The notes beneath the pieces are model-generated. The model was not told the DNA's origin, did no database searches, and worked only from the letters and a program-made list of their open reading frames with translations. From positions 2,046,001 to 2,110,000 of the forward strand of contig JAJNNX010000003.1 of assembly GCA_023159155.1 (NCBI GenBank): 64,000 bases of DNA, read 5' to 3'. Source of the stretch: Ustulina deusta (lineage: Eukaryota; Ascomycota; Sordariomycetes; Xylariales; Xylariaceae). The translations under genes and the position numbers were made by a program. This document shows positions 23,268 through 38,195 of the stretch, in pieces; the first letter of the stretch is position 1; each line of letters starts with the position of its first letter.

Positions 23268-26200
23268 TTACTCTTGTGAAAACACGCCGCCCCCGATCTC
23301 AACTGCCCCAACGCTCCAGACCTCCTTTTCGTCTTCCGCTTCATCATTGCTCAACCCCAGCCCTCCCTGTCCACCTTCCGCCTCTCTCCTTTCCCTGGCC
23401 TGCTGGCCTAGCCTGACCGCCACGCGCTTGAAGTAATCCTGCATGCTACGCTTAGTGTTGGCTGGCAGCTCGCCTCCCGGCCCGCTCATGTACCGGTCGA
23501 AGACGGCCGTTTCCTCGTCTACCACCCCGAATAGCTCCACGAATGTCGCCTCCGCGGCCAGTTTCACCGGGATCACCGGGTCGCGCACCGATGCGAAGAC
23601 CGGTGGTGCGAGCACCGCTAGGTGTGGCCGTACAAGCTCCATGTTCGCTCGAGAAACGGTGCGAACCACTACTAGTGCTAACCGGCGCGAGTCGGATGGG
23701 TTCCCGGGACCGATGATAGCCGCCAGCGTCGAAAATATGGGCTTGGTCGTCTCAAATGACTTGGCCGAGTCTGATAAGAGGTATTTGCCCGTCGCCAGGA
23801 TCGTGTTATCTGCCACAAAAAGCTGAAATCCAGTCTTAGCAAAATGAATCCATGTATGTCGGGTATGACAAGATGACGGGTATTGGGCATCGCGGGCCAT
23901 CGCTACTCACATTTTTGTTTGACATACCCTGGCAGAGAAGCTCGGGTAAGTCTTCGCCTGCCGGGCTCTCGAGTAGTGTCTGTGCAGACTCTACAAATAC
24001 AGCATTGAGTGCTAGCACCGATGAGCTGTTGAAGTGGGTGGGAGCTACACGGTTTCGGATGAGCCCATTTGCAACATCACCCGGTACATTCCTGACGAGT
24101 GCACCGAGGAGTTTGGCATAGATCACTACCATAGCAGTATCCCTCGTGTCCGTCTCCATATCGATGAGGCCTAGGACCGCCGTTCGTGAACCTTCGCCCA
24201 TGTTTGCACCTGCCTTGCTAATCACCTCGTACAAGGCCTTCAACATAGCCGCCTTGACGCCAGCATCTGAAGTCTTGGAACCGGTGACGAGCTCTGCGAT
24301 CAGCGGGTCCACCCGGGGCGTGAACTTGATGAGGGTACCGAGAGCCTTGGCAGCTCGTGACCGGAGCAGCTCGCTTGTCGTGTCCGCTAGTGATCTTGCA
24401 AAAGTTCGCTGCAACTGTGGTAGGAAGGGTTTAAGTGCTGTCGGCATCTTCTCGAGTAGATTATTGAGCGTGAGAAGGATGGCTGACTTGACCTCCGTCG
24501 AGCGCTCGGAAACGACACGGATGAGTGGACCCGTGATCTGCGTTACGAACGGTTTGAGCGAATTCTCGCTTGTCCTATCAACAATGTCCGAGATGGCCAA
24601 CGCTGCACTGGTTCGTTGCTCCGGAGTACCGTTCATGAGACCCTGAAGGAAGATGGGTAAGATAGCATTGATACCTTTGGGAAGCTCAAACCCGGCAAGG
24701 TTCGAGCCAGGAACTCCCACTTGTTGCAAGGATGTTCTGGTAGACGGCACCAGCGCTTCCATCTCCTCCTTCTTCAACTTCTTCGTGAACTCGCTGAGGG
24801 CGGCCCACGCTGCCTTGACTACCTCGCCATCTCGATCGTCAAATGATATGAGCAGGGCACGGATGATATCTTGATTGTACCGAGAGTAATCGACATCGGA
24901 ATGTGCGAAGAAGTTGGCAAGCCGTGACGCTGTGATAGCACGTTTGCGATGGTCGTCGTTCTTCATGAGTTGTAAGAGAACGTTCATGACGGTGTTAAGT
25001 CCGTCATACTCGTCGATAGATTGTATGACGGTATCCATCGACTCTTCTAGCTCGCCACCGAGCCCTTCGTCCTGAGAATCGATAATATTATCCATAAGTG
25101 AGTTGATGATGTTAGGCAGCCTTCGGTTCATAGCCGTGCCGGCAACGCGAGACAGAGATGCTAAAGCCTTCGCATTGAATGCTGATATGGGGGGCGTTAT
25201 TAAGGTTGGAATGAGGTTGGGCAGTATGATATTTGATCTAGTCGACTCCGTGAGGAGGGTTAGCAGGGCAGAAAGAGCGTTGTCCGCCTCATCCTCAGAA
25301 CGCAAGAGGTTCAAAAGATAAGGAAGAACCTGATCGACTGCACGCTTGCCGATGATCTGCTGCAAAGAATCAAACGCCTCGGCGGCAGCCTCTCTGACAT
25401 CCTCGTCGAAGTCGGTAAGAGCGGTCCGCACGACAGAGATGAGTGTCTTCTCATGATCTTCTAGGGCCTCATCAGAAGCCGATGAAATGAGCTCTTTGAG
25501 TGCTAGGCAGATGCCCTGTTTCGCGTCCGTGTCTGTAGACGTCTGGAGACCCTCTTCTAATGTTGGTAGAAGTGTCGATAGCACGCCATCACCAGCTCTT
25601 CGAATCAGTTCTCCTAGGGCATTACTGGCGATCACCTTGTGTTCCATACTCGAGCTACCGAGACGCCGAATGATGAGCTGCGTTAGAGTGGGCGTAAGTT
25701 CCTTCAAAATGCGAGGCGTTGCAACCAGAGCTTTCCACACATTAATGGCAGCTGTGCGTACAGCACCGGCAGTATCGCAGCGACAGATATATAGCGCAGA
25801 AAGAATTTTGTTGCGCTTCTCGTCTCCCAATACTTCGCGAAGAGACGCGCCTGCTTCCTTGGCTTTCTCTTCTTCGTCCTCCGCATCCGCATTACCAGTA
25901 ATACCAGTAAGGTTGAAGAGGAGGTCCCCAACCAGCTCGACAGAACTTAGACGAATCCTGTAACTATCGTCCGCCAAGCCTCGCTCTAGCTCAGGTAGTA
26001 ACAGGTCTACGGCGCGGGTGGCAAAATTCTTGACAAGAAGGCGACCGGCCCGTAGTGCAGTGTCGCGGATTGATTCAATCTCGTCGGTAAGCCCGGCAAG
26101 AATAGGAGGGATGATCTTGCCCAGGTAGTTCGCGAAGCTGTTACCAAAGCAGACTGGCAGGAAGACGAAGAGAGACATGAAACCTTCCCGCACCACAGCT

Positions 26201-29200
26201 TTGGAAGATTCCACGTTCTGAAGTATGGTTGGTAGGATCTCTTCCAACCTTGTAGTGCCCAGACCAGCAAGAACTTCACTAAGTGCTTGCGCTGATCCAA
26301 GGCGGTCTCCGGCGCCGGCCTCTGATTTGAGGGTTTGCATAAGGCTAGGAATGAGGTCGGGGAGGGCATCTTCGCCAAGTTTCTCGACAAGTGATCCTAG
26401 GGCACGCGAAGCGGTCGCTCGTGTGGTTGGCACAGGGTCGACAGCTGCCACCTTGAGCCCAGAGACGAGAACTGGTAGGTGGGTAATGAGGTCTTTCCGC
26501 TCCGTGAGATGTGCTAAGCTACCTATAACTTGAGAGGCCTTGCGCTTGGTGTTGGACCGGTCGCTCAACCCTCGTTCCAAGACCCTCGTAACTAAAGCTA
26601 ACGAAGGCGCATCGAGGTAGTGAACAAACTGCACCTTTATGAGCGCGTCTAATGCGTCGTCGGTATATTTAGTTGGGTCGCTAAGAGCCTTCAGGAGGAT
26701 GTCCACTAGACTCTTGACTTCGGGATTTTCAATGACATCGCCGAACCGTTTCAGACTCTTGTTTCCCGCTGCTCGCACTTCCTTATGGGTATCGTTAAGA
26801 ACGCCGGTAAGTGGTGGTATAATGTCAGGTAAACTCTGTGCTAGTTGCTGGGGATCTAAGTAAGCCATGGCACCGAGCAATTCGCATGCCCCGCGCTTAC
26901 TGCGCCACTGGTCGTCATCGAGACCGTTGAGGAGAGTAGGCAATATTTTTTTGACACCGAAGGAGCTTAATTTGGCAAAGCATGCTTTTGCCGCCGCAAG
27001 ACACGTTTCTCGCACATCAGCACTACTGTCGCCGAAGCCAGTCAAGAGTTGAGGCACAATCTGAATAACGTAGGGTTCAAAGAGACGGCCTAAAACCGTG
27101 GGCAACAGCTCAAATGCGATGAATGCGCCCTCGCGCTGTTGCGGCTCTTTTTTATTCTCGGTGGCGCTCTTGAGAGTAACGAGAATGCGGTATTCACGCA
27201 GGACCGAAATACCTCGCCCATAAATTAATCCTGCTAGGCCGTATGCAGCTCCACGCTTAGTAGCATAATTTTTGGACGCTAAGAGCGTTTCCATCAGCTG
27301 GTCAAAATACTTAGATGATCTGTCACCACACGTGCGTACTAGAGGAGGAAGACAGTCGGCCACTGCGTATTGCACGGTTTCGGACGGGGTGCTCAGAGTA
27401 GCAAGTAGCCTCTCTAGGACACCTGGGATTTTTGGGTCGCCAGGCTTGAGGTGACGCGCTAAAGCACCATACATGATGATGACTGCTTCATTGACACGGT
27501 CGGCGGCCTCGGATCCTTTATCAGGCTCCGAGAGGGTACGCTCGAATGTTTTCATCAATTTATCCACCAGGGCTTTCCCGTGCAAATCGACTGCTGCAAG
27601 GGCAGCCTCGAGCATTTCACTACGTACCATGGGATTCTGATCACCAAGTGGGCCACTCTCGATGAGGAAGTTTAAAAACCCGTCAATTTGTGACTTGTCT
27701 AGATGAGAGGCAAGTTCTTTGAAAGCGGTCGCAATGCCATGACGAGCTTCCCACGGGTCAGAGAGATCGGTCTTCCTGGGCATGCCATACTCATCCAGCT
27801 GCGGCACACGTGGTTTAGCGAACTCGGTGTATGATGCTCGTAGGCGTAGTAGTGTATCATCGACAACCGATAGGAATATTTTGCATGTCTCAGCCAAAGC
27901 CCTGGCCGCTGCCCTCCTCAGCGGGGCGTCCTTGCTCTCGAGATAAGGAAGCATCTTGGTGGATGCTTCCGCTGAAACTTCAAAACCGCTCTCTTCCCAG
28001 ATCTCTTGCCCGAGCTCCCGGTTCTCCTCGACGTCATCGTGGCAAGAAATCCAAAGCTCTTCCAAGAACCTAATATCGCTCAGATCAACTTCAGCACTGA
28101 TGGCCTGTAGCACCGTCTCCCTAACGTTCGATTGCGGTACGGTTGCTCCCTTGCAGAGGACTGCTATTTCCTGAGTTTTGATGTTTGGGGCAATACAGCG
28201 GACTATGTCAGTAAAACAGTCTTTGAGAATCTTATAATGCTGATTGTATTGCTGCATAGATGAGATGAGAGTGGCGAGAAGGTCAGCTCGCGGGATACTC
28301 TCGTCGGAGCAAACGAGAGTGTGGAAAGATACGAATTCGATTGCGAGGACAAGTTGCGTCTCCCTTTCGTCAGCCCCCTCTCCAATGCCACCTTTTTGTA
28401 GAACTGCGAATATTAAGGGTAACACGTAAATGACGGATACTGCGTCAAACGGCCGTTGTTCCCCGGCAAAGCGCAGTCGGTAGAGGACTCGAGTTAGGAG
28501 CTCCTCGATATTTTCTTCCATCATATTCTCCGGTAGCGACGTGATATCCACGGCGCGAAGAGTAGCAACGCCAATAAAGGGTCTAATGGCTCCTAACCGA
28601 GCCGTCACCTTTTCGGCGACAGCGAGGTAGGCCGACGGAGCGGCTTTGCCCACGATGAGGCATGCGCCAGACTCCATGGCCTTTAGGAGAAAGGTAACAG
28701 AGGGACCAAGCCAGCGACTCGCATCTGTCGGTGGACCAGACACCAAACTCTGAATGATACCGAGACCACGCATGAGTCGCGCTGCCACTTGCTGTATTGA
28801 ACGGCGAATTTGGGCTTCCTTTTTCAGCTGGGCATTGACTTTGGCTTGCTCCTCAGAGGTGAGCTTCTTCTGGAGCCCCTTCTTCTGCGCAAGCTGGCTC
28901 CTGAGATCTTCCTCCCATTTTAATGTATCATAGTCCTTGGTATTCTTGTTGGGCACAATTTGAGACTTTTTGGCAAGAACGTCCACAAATGTTGTTCCCT
29001 CCGGCGTCCTAAATATAGCTGCTTCTACTGGTCCGATCTCTCCAAGTTCATTCGTTGCTAGATCCGCTCGTAGAAGGTCAATGATCCTGGGGATCATGAT
29101 TTCTGGTGCCACGAAGGCCAAGTCAGCCGCCGCATTACAGGCTGCCGCATTGATAATGCTCGACTTTTATATTGTCAGCGCCATTTGACAAAGTGTGGAG

Positions 29201-31508
29201 GATCGAGGGGTCTCACGTTTTCGCCGAATTGTGCCTTCTTGATCAATTGGTCTATTAGCTCCTGTTCGTACTTGCGTGCCAGGCCCCCCGGATCGACGCC
29301 AACTCTAAGGCAGAGATCTATCCAACTGCATCTCGGTACCAGTTCCTTGCGAGCTAGAACAAGTAGCGCGCACATTTGTCGTTCGATCGAATCTTGGCTT
29401 CGTTGTATGCCTAACGCCTCAAGGTCTTCATGACTTGGAGTGATTGAGCGCAAAACAAGATGCAAGTGCGATGTTTCAAACTTGGCACTAGCAGCGACGC
29501 TGTCCTTTTCGTTCTTTTCCGAGGATTCGACCCACTGCCAAAGCCCACTGATCATGGCTACCGACATAAAAGCAGGATTGAGAGAATAGAGCTTCGCAAT
29601 CATCTCACATGAGGCTTTGCGTATGCTAAGGGGGATGGTTTTGGCGGAAACGAGGTAAATGAAAGCTTGCGACCAAGCTGTCTGTATTGGCTCAGTTGCA
29701 TTTGCTATATCAGCACATGCCCCCTCGAGAGACCTGAGGAGCCACACGCAGTCGTCATCAGTCGATAAACGGCTATATACACGGTGGTTTAGAAGAAACG
29801 CGGACTTTGGGTCGAGAGAGAGGGACTCCTTCGTAATGTCCACCTTCTTTAGCTTGGTTTGAACCGCAGAGCTCTCGATTCGACGCAGAGATCGGGTAGC
29901 GAGCACGGCAAGAACATAGGCGCCGGTGATCAAGCCACTCTGCGCAGCTACGGCAGGGTTCTTAATGACCTCAGCCCAGTTGTCAACGATAGGCGTCGTA
30001 ATGACCTCGGCGAACTTGGCAACATGCACAGACGGCGGCTCGGGGTTGTCAGTTACGGAGAGCAGGACGTCGCCACTTCGAAGAACCCATAACCGCCGAG
30101 CTGGGAGTTTCTTGTCACCCAACCCCTTGACAAAAGCCTCGACGGCCGGCTTCGGCACCTCGGTATCACTTTGAAGAAGACGAATAACGGCCTGGCTCAG
30201 AACAAATAACTCGGCGCCGAGAGCGGCCTCATTTCCTTCCTTGGTGACCACAGGAGCGAGGCCCGTAGCTATCTTGGTCGCATCGGAGCTAGAAAGCGAG
30301 AGGACATGTAGCATATTGGCGTGTAGAACTCGTTGGTCAGCGGAGGCCAGTTTCCCGGATTTCAGGGGGCCAAGAATCTCGTCGACGATATGGCTTATGG
30401 CTTTGGTATCGCTGCTCCGGTTTGCAGCTTGCTTGAAAGCCGCCAGGACACTCTCACGAATACTAGGGTTGCTAGATCTGACATTGGACAGCAAGGGCTT
30501 CAAGAGATGCGCGTCAAGCACCTGAGCAAGATCTATGCCATCCGTAGGGAGCAGAATGAGTATATTGGCCAGTATATCTATCACGACTTCTGGGGCACGT
30601 AGAAGTCCCTTCTCGACGGGTGGGATGACGTCTTTCACTAGGTCGTCCGGGGTAACGAAGGCGGAGAAGAAGTCGTGCAGGCCCACAACGAGGTGTTTGG
30701 GAATAGCCGTCCGGGAGCCTACGAGTTCTCTTGCGAAAAAAGCGTAATAGGCGGGCTTCTGAGCTACCAGGGCCTCTTTAGCCTGCGCATGGCGAGAGCA
30801 GACGCCGGCAACAACGCCGAGCATGGCAGCGTTCCTGGCGGTGGGCTGGGTTCCCTTAGAAGTGAGGGCCTGGACCGTGTCCTCAATAACCTTCTCTTTG
30901 AACCCGTCGTGCCAGAAAGCAGCACGCAAACCACGACGTGTGAGAACCAGGGCAGATTGGCCGACGCTGGGCCTTGCGGTAGGCTGAAGACATGTGTCGA
31001 GAGCGGTAGCATTGGCGTGGATGATGTCGAGGCCGAAGGCGTCCCACAAGGGCGTATTCACGAAGTGCTTCAGGAGAAGCGCACACCACTCAACGAGGAC
31101 GAATGCATTACTCGGGGCGATAGAGGACTTCTGGGCCTCCTGGCGAATGGCGGAGACGAAGGGCGCGAGCAGTTTGGGGCCGGGATTGGTCGCAATCACC
31201 GAGGCGAGACATGCCTGGACAGCTCTCCTCGAAGGACGGTCGGTGTAGAAGCTATGCGTGTCGACCAAGAGGCGCAGGAGGACAGCTGTATCTGGCGCAT
31301 CGAGGGCTACAAGCGGAGAGAAACGAGGATCAGTCAGTAAGCCAGGCAGCTCGGCGGCATGTCAGCCAAGCGAGGACTTACAATGATGTCTCAGTCTGTC
31401 CTCGATTGTGCGTAGGCTGGCTATCCTCGTCGAGGTGGACGAGGAGAACAGAACAACGCGGTTGGCGGCATAGTCGAGGCCGGCGGCAGAGGGGGAGACG
31501 TCGGTCAT
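23268..31508 (-). CDS. GCN1: GCN1, translational activator of the GCN2 kinase
   Basis: Giant HEAT-repeat scaffold that, with GCN20, sits on translating or stalled ribosomes and relays uncharged tRNA to GCN2 in amino-acid starvation. The model is complement(23268..23822, 23911..29163, 29217..31306, 31382..31508), 2674 aa, nearly identical in length to yeast Gcn1 (2672). Introns are 88, 53 and 75 nt. Repeated HEAT-type helical pairs (for example LPDIIPPLTGVLNDTHKEVR and LLPTLEEGLQTSTDTDAKQG) run through the middle; this includes the eEF3-like region, which in yeast binds GCN20. The GCN2-binding part is expected in the last quarter by colinearity. Start ATG at 31508 follows a clean upstream region. 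Divergent from the DExH helicase. Confidence 0.95.
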
Positions 31509-32794
31509 TTTGGGAGACGGAGGGGATGTGGACGACGATGTATGGACATGGTACAGCGGCTTCTCTCAGGATGGAGGGGGTGAGAGGGTGATGCGAGATG
31601 CGGGATGCGGGATGCGGATAACCAAGAGGACAAGTCAAAATAAGGAGAACAACAACAAGGATATAGCTAGGTCATCTGCTACCAACACCTTACTACCAGC
31701 CGTGGGCCACACTCTCTCTACCTACCTAATCTACATACATATGTAGATGCTAACTTATATCTACTGGCCGGGAGGAGGTTTGATGAATGATGGTTCATGG
31801 TCTAATGGTGTTGCGCCAGAGAGGACGTGGTGTGCCCACCTGTAGGAGGTATTTTGCAGGGGCTTAGGGGCTAAGTACCATATACCTACGCAGCGGCTAG
31901 CTGTATATGCAGATGTCAGCAAGAAGAGGTTGCCTATCCAGTACTGAGACTTTCTGTCTCTGGAGTGCAGCACTCGAACTAAAGGTCGGTCTACCCGATC
32001 GGGTAAGCGGTCGAGTCAGAGCCCCGATTTTCTGCCAACATATAGGAGAAAAAAAAAAGAAATTTTCTAGTTGTGTACTTACACCCATAGGTATTTATGT
32101 ACCTGTCTCGCAGGTACCTAGCATATGTATAGGAATGTGCGATCGAATGCACCCCGCCTTTTCTGCCCCTCTATCACTGTTGATGTTCCCGAGCTTTTTT
32201 CTCGACCCCGCCATGATGATGGGATTGGGCGATGATGTAGGTAGGTACTTATGTAGGTAGCTTCAGCTGCACTTGGGATGTGTAGACCTCTCTGTGCCAC
32301 CATTCTTCGAGTTACCATGATTACCATGCACCCGGCATTCGAGTTTGGAAAAAAAGGCACAAGAGCGGCGCTCTGACTATCGAAGCCATCTGCGCCTTTA
32401 CAACCGGAGCTCTTGCTCTCAAGCAACACACCCACCCATGCTCACATTCTTTTGTTTACGCACGTGCACGTATATTTAGGATTTTCCGCATCTAGCTTGG
32501 TCGTCCCGACTATATAAACAGCGAGACGTTGGGGGATTCTACGTCTCCTTCCCGCCAGCCTTCCTAACGAGGAACCCCGACCTTTCAGACCGCTATAGCG
32601 CTTATTGCTTGATTGGTATTCGGGATCAAAAGCAAAAACACCACTAGTGGCCTTCTCTATCCCTTCAAGAGCCCTCATCCCTCTCACGCTTGCCCTCCCT
32701 GCCTACACTCCTCCCATCTACATCCTGGCGTTCTACCCTCCTGTTTCTCGCACCTTCGTTTTTCTACTCGCCGTCCTCTCACGCACCTACACCA
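31509..32794. promoter_or_regulatory. Divergent promoter between GCN1 and the DExH helicase
   Basis: 1.29 kb between two start codons. TAGGTA words cluster at about 32095-32265. A pyrimidine-rich leader (32650-32790) precedes the helicase ATG, typical of fungal 5' UTRs. No further gene is seen. Confidence 0.6.
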
Positions 32795-35700
32795 ATGGCA
32801 GGCCCCAAGAAGAAAAAATCTAAGCCGCCCGCGAATCCAGCGCGAGGCTTTGCTACCACCTCTGTTGCCTCGAAACCCCGAGTCGAAACCACTGCGCCCG
32901 CAGGGACACCGCCGAATGGCTCTACCGCCTCCGGCTCCGTGGCTACTGGCCTCGCAAAACCCGATGCATCTATACCGCCACCGACTGCTCAACCGAACCA
33001 AGCTGCCCCTCACACACAGCCAGAGCCCTCGCTGACCCCCGAAGAGTTTGAAAGACAGCTGGAAGAATCTGAATTGCAGCTGTTGGTCGAAAAACATGCT
33101 CAAAAGGTGAGGCGAGATGCCACTCGTCAGAAGACTCGCCTCGATACCGACCGACGACTGTTACGAGGACAGGCCGAGCCTCTGAATACGAGAAAATGGC
33201 TGCCCCAGGAGCTCATGGACCAGATCCTCGACTTAATCCAGGCCGAGAGCCGCTTCGCCGCCTCTTCTCTCGCCTCCGAGCGCCCGCTTAACGAGAAATT
33301 GCCTTCCGAGGAGGACTTGACCATGAGGCTGTGGACGTTGCAGCAGACACTGGCGAGCCTGTCTTTCTCCACAGAAAAGATTGACGCCGTCTTGCAACAT
33401 GTACTCGAGTTGGCCCCGAGCATATCCAGTGCGAACAGGGACTATATCTGGGGCTTAGAGGAGGCCTTGGACTGGCTCGCGAAGTCATGCAATCGAGAAG
33501 AGCTGCGTGATTATGATTACAGGAGTGGCAGGCCGCCTAAATCCCAACCAGGTATGTTCACCTCAACCCCATCATATGAAAACTGTATTGTCTGATCATG
33601 TTCGCCATCAGACACGCCATATGATAGCCCATTACCCTCCGGCGCAAATACCCCGCGCGTTACTGAAGTCGTTGGCGTGGGGAAGCATGCTAGTTCGAAG
33701 AATGGCTTGCAATCTTCGCGTGCCGGAACCCCCAGAAAACTGCTGGTGACTTGCGACGAAGATTTTGAACCGGATGATTTGATACCGGCATATCTCGAAA
33801 CTATGGAGAAACTCTTCTGGCTGCAACGGCCGAGGCAGAGCGCGAAGAAACCAAATGGAACTAGGAACCGACCTGCTGTTGCCAGCAAAGGTCAATCTTT
33901 GGGTTCCGAATCACCTGACTTAGAAGAGGCCAAGCTGCTGGCAAAAGTTGACCGCATTGAGCAGGATGTCCTTTTTGATAAGCTCCTAGCGGAGCATATG
34001 TGGCGAAACCGCAGAATTGAACTCGAGAAAGAATTTGCCTCGAACGCAAGGAAAGCCGAGAAAGAAAGGGGACTAGAGCAAGAGCGAGAGAAGGACAAGG
34101 AGCAAGAAAACCCGACGATTGGCTCAGTCCAGATGGTTGAGTCCGATGACGACGATGATATCACCCAAGAAGCCAAACGAATGGCAGCTGAACTTCTACA
34201 AGACGACAGCGGTGAAGACGAAGCCCTATTAGACTTATTTGCTAGCCTTCCGGTTCAAGAGACTGACGCGACGGGCAAGACAAGCACCGTCATCAACGGT
34301 GCCGATGGAGTCAAGATCACAATTCGTGACTTTGGGAAGTGGTCGGGCGTGAACCCTACAAGAGCTTTAGAAGAGGCTTGTCGATCAAGGTATATAGTGA
34401 CTACGCGTAACAATACACAGTCATTGCTTACGTCTTCACAGAGATTCGGCAGTGAAGATTGCATACAATATCGTATCTGAAAGCTCCTTTTCCAATCGTC
34501 ATACGGTATCCATCTACTGGTCTAAGCCACAGGAATCGACTGCCATTCCCGAGATTCCATGCATAGAACAGGCTATACTCCCACAGCATTTCTCCTTCAA
34601 GATGGCAAAGGTCTCGACACCCGACGCGAAGCAATCGGAAGCCTACGTCGCCACCGTCGCCATGTTCGCGGTTTTCGGATCCACTAAAGAAGAGAAGATA
34701 TTCTTAAGGTTACCGGCAGTGTGGAGGGAGCTGTGGTCCGAGTTCGCAGAGGAGAAGAAGAACCAAGCAGATGCTGCTGACAGGATAGCGATTAAAGAAC
34801 TTCGCACCATAATTCGACGGAAACAAGATCAGGAACTGGAGGACGGTGTTTTATTACAAGGCGCGTTTCGAGGCCGGGCAGCCCAGCGTGTCTCGAAAGA
34901 TAGTGGCGACGATTCTAGCATTGATCGAGCTGGTGTTAATGCATTCGGGCCCGAATACTATCAAAAGATATGGTTTGACAAGGTCAATACGCCTCGCTTC
35001 CAAGCCATGCTTGTAAGTTCCATGCTCGACCCACAGATCTAGTTGAGAAGTTGCAATCTCACATAGCATCGCAGCAATCTCGAATGCAACTGCCCATGTG
35101 GCAGTTCAGGCATCAGGTATTAGAGACCGTAGAGCACGAGCAGATAGTCATCGTTTGTGGCGAGACCGGATGGTAAGAGAACTTTGCACAGAGGAGAACG
35201 CATTACTAACGGGTACATGAAGCGGTAAGAGCACCCAGGTTCCATCATTCTTGTTGGAGCACCAGTTGTCTCTAGGGCGGCCATGCAAGATCTACTGCAC
35301 AGAGCCTCGGCGTATCTCTGCCATCTCGTTAGCACGTCGTGTGAGCGAAGAGCTTGGCGAAGGAAGGGGTGATCTGGGCACTGCGAGATCACTCGTGGGC
35401 TACTCGATTAGGCTCGAGTCCAATACCTCTAAGGAGACCAGGTTGATTTATGCAACCACGGGTATCGTTATGCGCATGCTCGAGGGGTCAAACGAACTCC
35501 GGGAAATTACACATCTTGTCCTCGACGAGGTCCACGAGCGCACAATCGACTCAGATTTTCTCCTCATTGTCCTAAAGAAGCTTCTCGAGAAGAGAAAAGA
35601 TCTCAAAGTGATCCTCATGTCGGCGACCGTCGATGCCGAGAGATTCTCTAACTACTTAGGACGCGCACCAGTTCTCAATGTGCCGGGCCGTACGTTTCCC

Positions 35701-37750
35701 GTACAGGTCAAGTATCTCGAAGACGCTCTAGAGGCCACTGGGTACACGCTGAGCCAGCAAGGTCATGAGAAGATGACCGACCTGGATGATGACGCCATCG
35801 AAGACGAGAACGATCCATCGACCACTCAGAAGGCCGCGAAAGACCTGCGTCAATACTCTGCCAAGACACGCAACACTCTTGCACAAATCGACGAGTATCA
35901 AATCGAGTTTGACCTGATTGTGCAACTAATTGGACGAATTGCGGTCGACCCGACGTATATCAACTATAGTAAAGCAATCCTGGTGTTCTTGCCTGGTATA
36001 GCAGACATCAGAACTCTCAATGACCTGCTTTTGGGTGAGCCGTTCTTCCAAAGAGACTGGGAGGTATATCCCCTCCATTCGACTATTGCTACCGAAGACC
36101 AAGAGCGGGCATTTCTCGTTCCTCCAGCCGGGGTGAGAAAGATCGTTTTAGCAACCAACATTGCTGAAACAGGTATTACTATTCCTGATGTGACTTGCGT
36201 CATCGATACAGGCAAACATCGTGAGATGCGATTCGATGAGAGGCGGCAGCTCTCTCGGCTTATCGACACCTTCATCTCCCGAGCGAACGCTAAACAGCGA
36301 CGTGGTAGAGCGGGTCGAGTTCAAGAAGGGCTGTGCTTCCACATGTTCACGAAGTATAGGCACGATCAACTCATGAGTGATCAGCAGACTCCTGAGATGC
36401 TGCGCCTATCACTGCAGGACCTAGCTATCCGAGTCAAAATTTGCAAGATCGGGGGGATAGAAGAAACCCTTGGACAGGCGCTTGATCCTCCATCGGCAAA
36501 GAACATTCGCCGGGCTATCGATGCTCTCGTCGACGTGAGGGCTCTCACGGCCGCCGAAGAGCTTACACCGCTCGGGCATCAGTTGGCTCGGCTGCCCCTC
36601 GATGTTTTTCTAGGCAAGCTCATTCTGCAAGGGACCATCTTCAAGTGCTTGGATATGGCTATCACGGTGGCCGCTATCCTATCGTCCAAGTCCCCATTTA
36701 CTGCACCCTTCGGACAGCGCACACAGGCGGACCAGGCACGTAAGGCGTTCAAAAGGGCCGATTCCGATCTTCTAACGGTGTACAACGCCTACCTAGGCTG
36801 GAAGAAGGTGTGCCAGACAACAAGCCATGACTTCCAATACTGCAAGAAGCACTACCTATCTTCGCAGACGCTATCCAACATCGAAGACCTAAAGGGCCAA
36901 CTCGTCGTTTCCCTAGTCGACGCCGGGTTCCTGCAGCTCACGCAGGACGAGAGACAACAACTCAACCACCTCCGATACTCGAACCGACGGAGACAGTTCT
37001 TCGACCTCCCACAGCGCGTCAATATTAATAGCGACAACGACCTCGTCTCGAGCTCCGTCATCGCTTGGAGCTTCTATCCTAAACTTCTCCTGCGCGAAAA
37101 CAAGGGCTACCGCAATGTCGGCAATAATCAGAGCATTAGCCTGCACCCCGCTAGCGTGAATAAGGGCAATCCCGACCTGAGATGGCTTTCTTATTATCAT
37201 ATTATGCAATCGAAACAGTAGGTTTTATGGTATAACCATGATTATGGGGGCGGTTGCTTTTCGTGTCATAAAATCCCTTGACTGATGTCGATCTAGGTTC
37301 CTTAATGCCCATGAGACCACGGCTGTTGACACCTTTGCTATTGCCCTGCTTTGCGGCGATGTTCGCATCGATGTAAGGATTCCTCTCTCATAAACTTGGT
37401 CATACATCCTATATGTGTCATTTTTCTCGATAACCCCGTCATATCCCATCCCATGTTGTTCAATATCATTCCATTTTATTCCGTTCCAACCACCGTACCT
37501 AAAAAGCATATGTAATAACGCAAATTCCTCCGCGCAGATGTACGCTGGCGTGGTCATACTAGACGGAAACCGCGCCCGCTTCAGCATCGCCGACTGGAAG
37601 ACCCTGCTCGTCGTCAAGACGCTGCGCGCTCGCCTGCGCGACATTCTCGCTCGCTCCTTCAAGACGCCTGGCAAGCTCCTCCCACCTAGCCAGCAGAAAT
37701 GGCTCGACGTCTGGCATACTATCTTCTGCCAGGACTTTGCGAAGGCTTAG
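32795..37750 (+). CDS. DExH-box RNA helicase, YLR419W/DHX29/DHX57-like
   Basis: ATP-dependent RNA helicase, probably cytoplasmic and linked to translation by analogy with relatives. The model is join(32795..33551, 33612..34389, 34442..35012, 35075..35172, 35223..37217, 37297..37372, 37538..37750), 1495 aa, introns 50-165 nt. The N-terminal third is Lys/Pro/Thr-rich (MAGPKKKKSK) with a UBA-like segment, then an acidic stretch rich in Asp/Glu. The core has Walker A GETGCGKST (731-739), motif II DEVH (836-839, not DEAH), SAT (868-870), the LVFLPG and QRRGRAGR motifs, then HA2 and OB-fold domains. The fourth and fifth exons meet inside Walker A. The last two exons restore the C-terminal FLNAHET...MYAGVVILDGNR block after an apparent early stop in unspliced sequence. 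Confidence 0.93.
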
Positions 37751-38195
37751 TTAGACCATGGGGTTGGGGACTTTGCTCGATATTCTACGAACCAAAAAAA
37801 GAAAGAACGACAAGGAGATTTCAAATGGGACGGATGACCTTAGACATCTTTGCTTTGCTTTGCTTTGCAGTTTGTGTATACATAGATGCATGGACATATG
37901 CGTGCGCGGCCAAGCTTAGCTCAAGTTAGAGAGTGAGGGAGGGTATATAATTCAGATAAGTCACCTAGGTATCTAGTTCTAAGCTCGCGTGAGCAACATG
38001 AATGCCTACAACACCAGCCTCAACCTCGACCGCGGCCTCATTCTATCAGATAAGATAAGGTACCGATTTCCATTTTCCTCGTCATCGATCGTGTGTGAAC
38101 TCCTCGTCTTGTAATGCGTACCATACCGCCATAACATAACTATATGCATACATATCATCCTTGCCACCCCTTGTGTAGCCTCCTTCGGGGTATTA
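37751..38195. other. Convergent 3' spacer
   Basis: 445 bp between the stops of the helicase (plus) and the PRP24-like gene (minus). No gene is recognised. Confidence 0.6.
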